The translations under genes and the position numbers were made by a program. Positions 23,539-27,134 of a DNA stretch of 27,134 nt are shown piece by piece. This stretch comes from Ignavibacteriaceae bacterium (GTDB taxonomy: Bacteria; Bacteroidota; Ignavibacteria; Ignavibacteriales; Ignavibacteriaceae): NCBI GenBank assembly GCA_023231105.1, contig JALNWB010000033.1, forward strand, positions 1 to 27,134. The letters run 5' to 3'. How positions within the stretch are numbered: position 1 is the stretch's first letter; each line of letters opens with the position of its first letter. The notes below the pieces were generated by a model. The model made no database searches, was not told the origin of the DNA, and was given only the letters and a program-made list of their open reading frames with translations.

Positions 23539-24764
23539 TGAAGTTTGAACATTTTATAGCACAGCGTTATCTTTTTGCCAAACATAAAATAAATTTTATT
23601 ACGATAATTTCTTACCTGTCAATCACGGGAATCGCAATCGGCGTTGCGGCATTGATCGTTGTCCTTTCTGTCTTTAACGGTTTTAGTAATCTTGTTACTT
23701 CTTATCTCATTTCATTTGATCCGCATATTAGAATTGAAGCTGTAAGCGAATCTTCTCAAAAAGAACTACCAAAACTTCAATCTTCACTTGAAAAAGAAAA
23801 TCTTTTATACGTTACTCCATTTGTTAAAGGGAAAGTGCTCGTAGTAAATGGGAATCTCAATCAAATAGTTGAGTTAAAAGGAATTGATTTTGCAAATCAA
23901 AAAGCGGCTGAAAATTTTAATGGGAAAATGCTTCTTGGAAATATTATTTCGCCAAAAAACACGGATACGCCGGAAATATTGGTTGGAGCTTATTTAGCTG
24001 ATAGAATGCAATCCAGTGTGGGCGATACTTTGTCGATCATCTCCCCTTCTTCAGTTGAAAAAGCAGTTGCTAATTTTTCTCTGCCGAAAATTTACAAAGT
24101 CATTATAAATGGAATATTCCTTTCCAACAATAATGAATATGACGCTTCGTTGATTTTCTGTTCCCTACCGGAAGCGCAGAATATTTTCGGCTATAAAAAT
24201 ATTTTTCAAGGGCTTGAAATAAAATTGCATGATGAGAAAGAAGCTTTTTCTTTTAAAGAAAAACTTCAATCAAAATTATCCAACGAGTTTGCTATTTCAA
24301 CCTGGTATGATTTTCATAAGGACCTTTATTCTGTTATGAATATTGAACGGTGGGTTGCATACGCATTATTACTGATGATTATAGCTGTAGCCGTTTTCAA
24401 TATTCTTGGTTCTCTCAGCATGTCGGTTATTGAAAAGAAACGTGATATCGGAATTTTGAAAGTGAAAGGAGCAACTGAAAAATCAATTAAAAAGATTTTT
24501 TTGTTGCAAGGATTTTATGTCGGAATCATCGGAACGTTCACCGGGTTTGCATTAGGATTGTTGGTGTACTATTTGCAAACCAGATATAAATTATATCCAT
24601 TGAATCCGTTGGAATATAAAATTGATGCGATCCCAATGAAATTGCAATTCACGGATTTCCTAACCGTTGGCGGAGCTTCAATTTTATTATCAACAATTGC
24701 AGCGTTACTTCCTGCCAAAAGAGCTTCTGAAATAAATCCTATTGAAGCAATAAAATGGGAATAA
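23538..24764 (+). CDS. LolC/LolE-type lipoprotein-releasing ABC permease 2
   Basis: I chose the ATG at 23538, which overlaps the preceding stop as TAATG and gives 408 residues beginning M-K-F-E-H-F-I-A-Q-R-Y-L, a typical LolC/E N-terminus. An upstream start would overlap the first permease by over 100 bases and add an unlikely leader. Topology is one helix (~26-50, I-T-G-I-A-I-G-V-A-A), a periplasmic domain and three C-terminal helices with the coupling motif E-K-K-R-D-I-G-I-L-K-V-K-G-A near residue 300. It is similar to, but clearly diverged from, its upstream neighbour, consistent with a LolC-LolE heterodimer. Confidence 0.92.
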   Translation: MKFEHFIAQRYLFAKHKINFITIISYLSITGIAIGVAALIVVLSVFNGFSNLVTSYLISFDPHIRIEAVSESSQKELPKLQSSLEKENLLYVTPFVKGKVLVVNGNLNQIVELKGIDFANQKAAENFNGKMLLGNIISPKNTDTPEILVGAYLADRMQSSVGDTLSIISPSSVEKAVANFSLPKIYKVIINGIFLSNNNEYDASLIFCSLPEAQNIFGYKNIFQGLEIKLHDEKEAFSFKEKLQSKLSNEFAISTWYDFHKDLYSVMNIERWVAYALLLMIIAVAVFNILGSLSMSVIEKKRDIGILKVKGATEKSIKKIFLLQGFYVGIIGTFTGFALGLLVYYLQTRYKLYPLNPLEYKIDAIPMKLQFTDFLTVGGASILLSTIAALLPAKRASEINPIEAIKWE

Positions 24765-24817
24765 AAATAAAAACAAATACTAAAAACAAGTAACAAACAA
24801 CTAATGACCAATGGCTG

Positions 24818-25498
24818 ATGACTATGAACATTATTAAAGCTGAAAACATTTATAAATCCTACGATACAGGATTAACTAATAGATTGGAAATCTTAAAAAA
24901 TATTTCTATCGAGATCCCTAAGAATAAAATTTCCGTCATCATCGGGGCTTCCGGAGCCGGTAAAAGTACTTTGCTTCATATTATCGGTGGATTGGATAAA
25001 CCGGATAAAGGTAAAATCTTAATTGACGAGAATGATGTTTCTTCTTTTTCCGATAAAAAATTATCTTCGTTTAGAAACACTCACATTGGTTTTGTCTTTC
25101 AGTTTCATCATCTTTTACCTGAATTTACTGCTTTGGAAAATGTTACAATCCCGCAGCTTATCGGAAATATTTCATTCGGTAAAGCTACCAAGAAAGCCAA
25201 AGAACTTTTAGAAGCCGTTGGTTTAGCAGAGCGGTTGAACCATAAACCCGCACAACTTTCCGGTGGTGAACAACAGCGTGTTGCCGTTGCGCGTGCCCTT
25301 GTAAACGATCCTCAATTAATTTTGGCTGATGAACCAACCGGCAACCTCGACACAGAAAACAGCGACGCATTAAATAAATTATTTGTTGAACTTCGCGATA
25401 AATTTAATAAGACACTTGTAATTGTTACGCACAATAAAGATTTAATGGCTCTTGCTGATTTTATTTTTGAGATGAAAGATGGAAAACTAACGGAGTAG
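24818..25498 (+). CDS. lolD: Lipoprotein-releasing ABC ATPase LolD
   Basis: The 226-residue ATPase (224 if the ATG at 24824 is used) shows Walker A G-A-S-G-A-G-K-S-T (43-51), the Q-loop V-F-Q-F-H-H-L-L-P-E-F-T-A-L-E-N typical of LolD, signature L-S-G-G-E-Q-Q-R (147-154), Walker B L-I-L-A-D-E-P-T (D171, E172) and the H-loop V-T-H-N. It powers the two upstream permeases at the inner membrane. No clear Shine-Dalgarno site is seen. The start lies in a run of ATG triplets at 24804, 24811 and 24818. A four-codon frame from 24804 stops as TGATG over the 24818 start, which may allow reinitiation. Confidence 0.94.
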   Translation: MTMNIIKAENIYKSYDTGLTNRLEILKNISIEIPKNKISVIIGASGAGKSTLLHIIGGLDKPDKGKILIDENDVSSFSDKKLSSFRNTHIGFVFQFHHLLPEFTALENVTIPQLIGNISFGKATKKAKELLEAVGLAERLNHKPAQLSGGEQQRVAVARALVNDPQLILADEPTGNLDTENSDALNKLFVELRDKFNKTLVIVTHNKDLMALADFIFEMKDGKLTE

Positions 25499-25789
25499 TT
25501 TTTCTTAATTCATATTTTAAAATTAGTTCTATGAATTGATTTTCGAGTTCGATAGAATCTTCTAACTTCTAAAATCGTTAATCCTTGTTCTGAAATCAAT
25601 TTTGGTTCTGGCTTAGCCGGTTTATAAATTATGGGGAAAAAATAACCAGTATAAAAAATGCATTTTTTAAAAATAATGTTTGCATATGTTCTTTTCCGAC
25701 TATAATTTACCGACGGTTATTCTTCTATTTTTTCGTTTAGTTCTTTTGAATTTAAAAAATGAATACTCTCACTATCCAATGAGTCAAGT
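25499..25789. other. Intergenic region before the last exported protein gene
   Basis: No gene is seen in these 291 bases. A short GC-rich hairpin-like stretch (GGCTTAGCC, near 25611-25619) could end the lol transcript but lacks a T tract. The downstream part contains a promoter candidate. Confidence 0.5.
25679..25706 (+). promoter_or_regulatory. Candidate promoter of the last gene
   Basis: TTTGCA (25679-25684) and a perfect TATAAT (25701-25706) are spaced by 16 bases, about 85 bases ahead of the ATG at 25790. The -10 is strong, the -35 moderate. Confidence 0.45.
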
Positions 25790-27134
25790 ATGAATATAAT
25801 TACTTTTCATAATAGATTAATAATTTTCTTCTTTTTTTGTTGGTTTGCAGGTTCTCATCTTTTACTAGCGCAAACTTTTACTACCTCCCCACCAGCAGGA
25901 TACGTTTCCGGTAATACGACGCCAAGGGTTAAAATATTTTTTAAACCTACCGATAGTGTCATCGTTGCATGGAATAAGCCTTTTGCCGCTTCTAATGCTA
26001 AATTTAAAATCGGAAGTTCAACTGGCAATTATAATTTATCTTCTCTTACAACCGGAGGGACAAGATTAAGTTTTATCCCACAAAACAACCCGCCCAATCT
26101 TTCAGTCGGCAGATATAGAGCTTTAGTTACCAACTCAACAAAAAATACTTTAAGTGAAATACAAGCAGATTACACAGCTAATCCTACAACGGTGGATTTT
26201 TCAAATGAGATTGAGTTTATCGTTGAATCGCCAAATGCTCCATATGCAATAGAGCCAAGAGGGAGTATTCTAACTTCTACTCCAACTTTCCAATGGAATT
26301 CTATCCCCGGTGTAAGAGCATATTGGCTTATTGTTTCAAGTACCCCATTTTCGGTTGTAACTAAACCAAACGGCGATGTTTCGGTAGAAGGAGCAAATGT
26401 ATTATGGAATTATTTAACTACTGGAACTTCGGTTCAGTATGGCAGTATCAATCCAAATTCTCCATTTACCGTACAAGCGCCCCCATTAATGCCGGGAAAT
26501 GAATATAACTATACTATATTAAATGTTTATGATGAATATGACATAACATACTCAAGCGCTGTGTTCGGAGGAGTTGTAGCATTTACTTACGAAGCGGCTA
26601 CGTCATTACAACCGCCAACTTTAATTTCTCCAGTTGATAGCGCTTATTTTTATGCTGATAAAAATATTACTTTACAATGGAATTCTGTCCCCAATGCAAA
26701 TGGTTATACGGTTTTTCTTTTTCAAAGAGTTTCGTCATTTGCCGGGAATGAACAACAGATCGATATTCCGATTTGGAATTCATCTACAACAAATACTTCA
26801 ATTCAACTTCCAGCAAGTACGATGTTAACCAAGGGGAAATATATCTGGTTTGTTGTACCAAGAGATAACTCGGGTTCAGGAAATAAAAGCGCAATTAATT
26901 TATTCACCTATAATATTGATTTAGGGAAATTTAGAGTTCAAGCTAAATCTTCCATAGACTCTTCAAATATTATCGGTTTTAAAGTATATGCAAATGCTCT
27001 TAGCGGCGGCGCTTCACCTCCAAATCCTTTTATTGTTACAAATTCGATAAGTTATTCAGATAGCTTGGTTCTTGGAACTTATGAATTCGTTGGACAAAAA
27101 TCAGGATTTTACGATTCTTCTTATGTAACGACAA
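25790..27134 (+). CDS. Exported protein with repeated beta-sandwich domains (3' end outside window)
   Basis: The ATG at 25790 is the first usable start; ATGs at 25759 and 25778 stop within a few codons. The frame is then open for 448 codons to the right edge. A signal peptide (M-N-I-I-T-F-H-N-R-L then I-I-F-F-F-F-C-W-F-A-G, ending L-L-L-A-Q) is followed by fibronectin III/Ig-like repeats. Two have the same pattern: P-x-x-x-x-x-P with F/L-Q-W-N-S-I/V-P-G/N in the middle (about residues 162-185 and 281-310). The last visible part (~380-448) resembles a PEGA/carboxypeptidase-regulatory fold. No catalytic motif is visible. It is probably a surface or secreted protein, perhaps with a T9SS sorting tail beyond the edge, as in the two other exported proteins here. 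Confidence 0.85.
   Translation, partial: MNIITFHNRLIIFFFFCWFAGSHLLLAQTFTTSPPAGYVSGNTTPRVKIFFKPTDSVIVAWNKPFAASNAKFKIGSSTGNYNLSSLTTGGTRLSFIPQNNPPNLSVGRYRALVTNSTKNTLSEIQADYTANPTTVDFSNEIEFIVESPNAPYAIEPRGSILTSTPTFQWNSIPGVRAYWLIVSSTPFSVVTKPNGDVSVEGANVLWNYLTTGTSVQYGSINPNSPFTVQAPPLMPGNEYNYTILNVYDEYDITYSSAVFGGVVAFTYEAATSLQPPTLISPVDSAYFYADKNITLQWNSVPNANGYTVFLFQRVSSFAGNEQQIDIPIWNSSTTNTSIQLPASTMLTKGKYIWFVVPRDNSGSGNKSAINLFTYNIDLGKFRVQAKSSIDSSNIIGFKVYANALSGGASPPNPFIVTNSISYSDSLVLGTYEFVGQKSGFYDSSYVTT

Overview
The window looks like the chromosome of an AT-rich member of the Ignavibacteria or a close relative (Bacteroidota/Chlorobiota side). The main evidence is the C-terminal sorting domain with an NYPNPFNPNT core on two signal-peptide proteins (5773-8520 and 19155-21575). 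This is the type IX secretion (T9SS) tail in the form common in Ignavibacteria. AT-rich spacers, weak or absent Shine-Dalgarno sites on several genes, and tandem FtsX-type permeases beside a LolD ATPase fit this. The organism is inferred from protein style only; no rRNA gene is present.

Layout. 1-8578 is a signalling and secretion block. A TPR lipoprotein (minus strand, running off the left edge) diverges from a 1116-residue hybrid sensor: a seven-motif FG-GAP/VCBS propeller, an ASPIC/UnbV domain, three membrane helices and a HisKA_3-type kinase. A NarL/LuxR response regulator follows, then a T9SS-exported protein with BNR-like repeats and two LamG domains. A 7+6+7 dyad (AATGATG-N6-CATCATT) occurs twice. 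One copy covers the end of the kinase gene just before the regulator gene. The other lies 4 bp upstream of a near-consensus promoter (TTGAAA-17-TATAAT) for the exported protein. This suggests a closed sensing and secretion circuit.

8605-13470 is a minus-strand housekeeping run: pcm, miaA, an AtuA/DUF1446 protein, its small partner domain as a separate gene, prfB (RF2 with an intact programmed +1 frameshift) and a YjbQ-family gene. 13562-16650 holds a UPF0316 membrane protein and a compact three-gene set of single-helix, pilin-like proteins; the last has two Asp/His-rich tracts.

16722-17303 has tRNA-Gly(GCC) and tRNA-Cys(GCA), then a 79-residue GIY-YIG endonuclease gene, then a degraded copy of the tRNA-Cys 3' half with its own terminator hairpin. 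The nuclease gene therefore sits between two copies of the tRNA-Cys 3' end, which suggests a minimal tRNA-targeting mobile element. 17343-18863 is an Aas-like acyl-ACP/acyl-CoA synthetase. 19155-21575 is a T9SS-exported NAGPA-type phosphodiester glycosidase. 21664-22176 is a minus-strand tRNA cluster (Pro, Arg, His, Glu) closed by a strong hairpin terminator. 22321-25498 is a lipoprotein-export operon of two FtsX-type permeases and LolD. 25790 to the right edge is the start of another exported protein with beta-sandwich-like repeats. No CRISPR array, insertion sequence or rRNA gene was seen.
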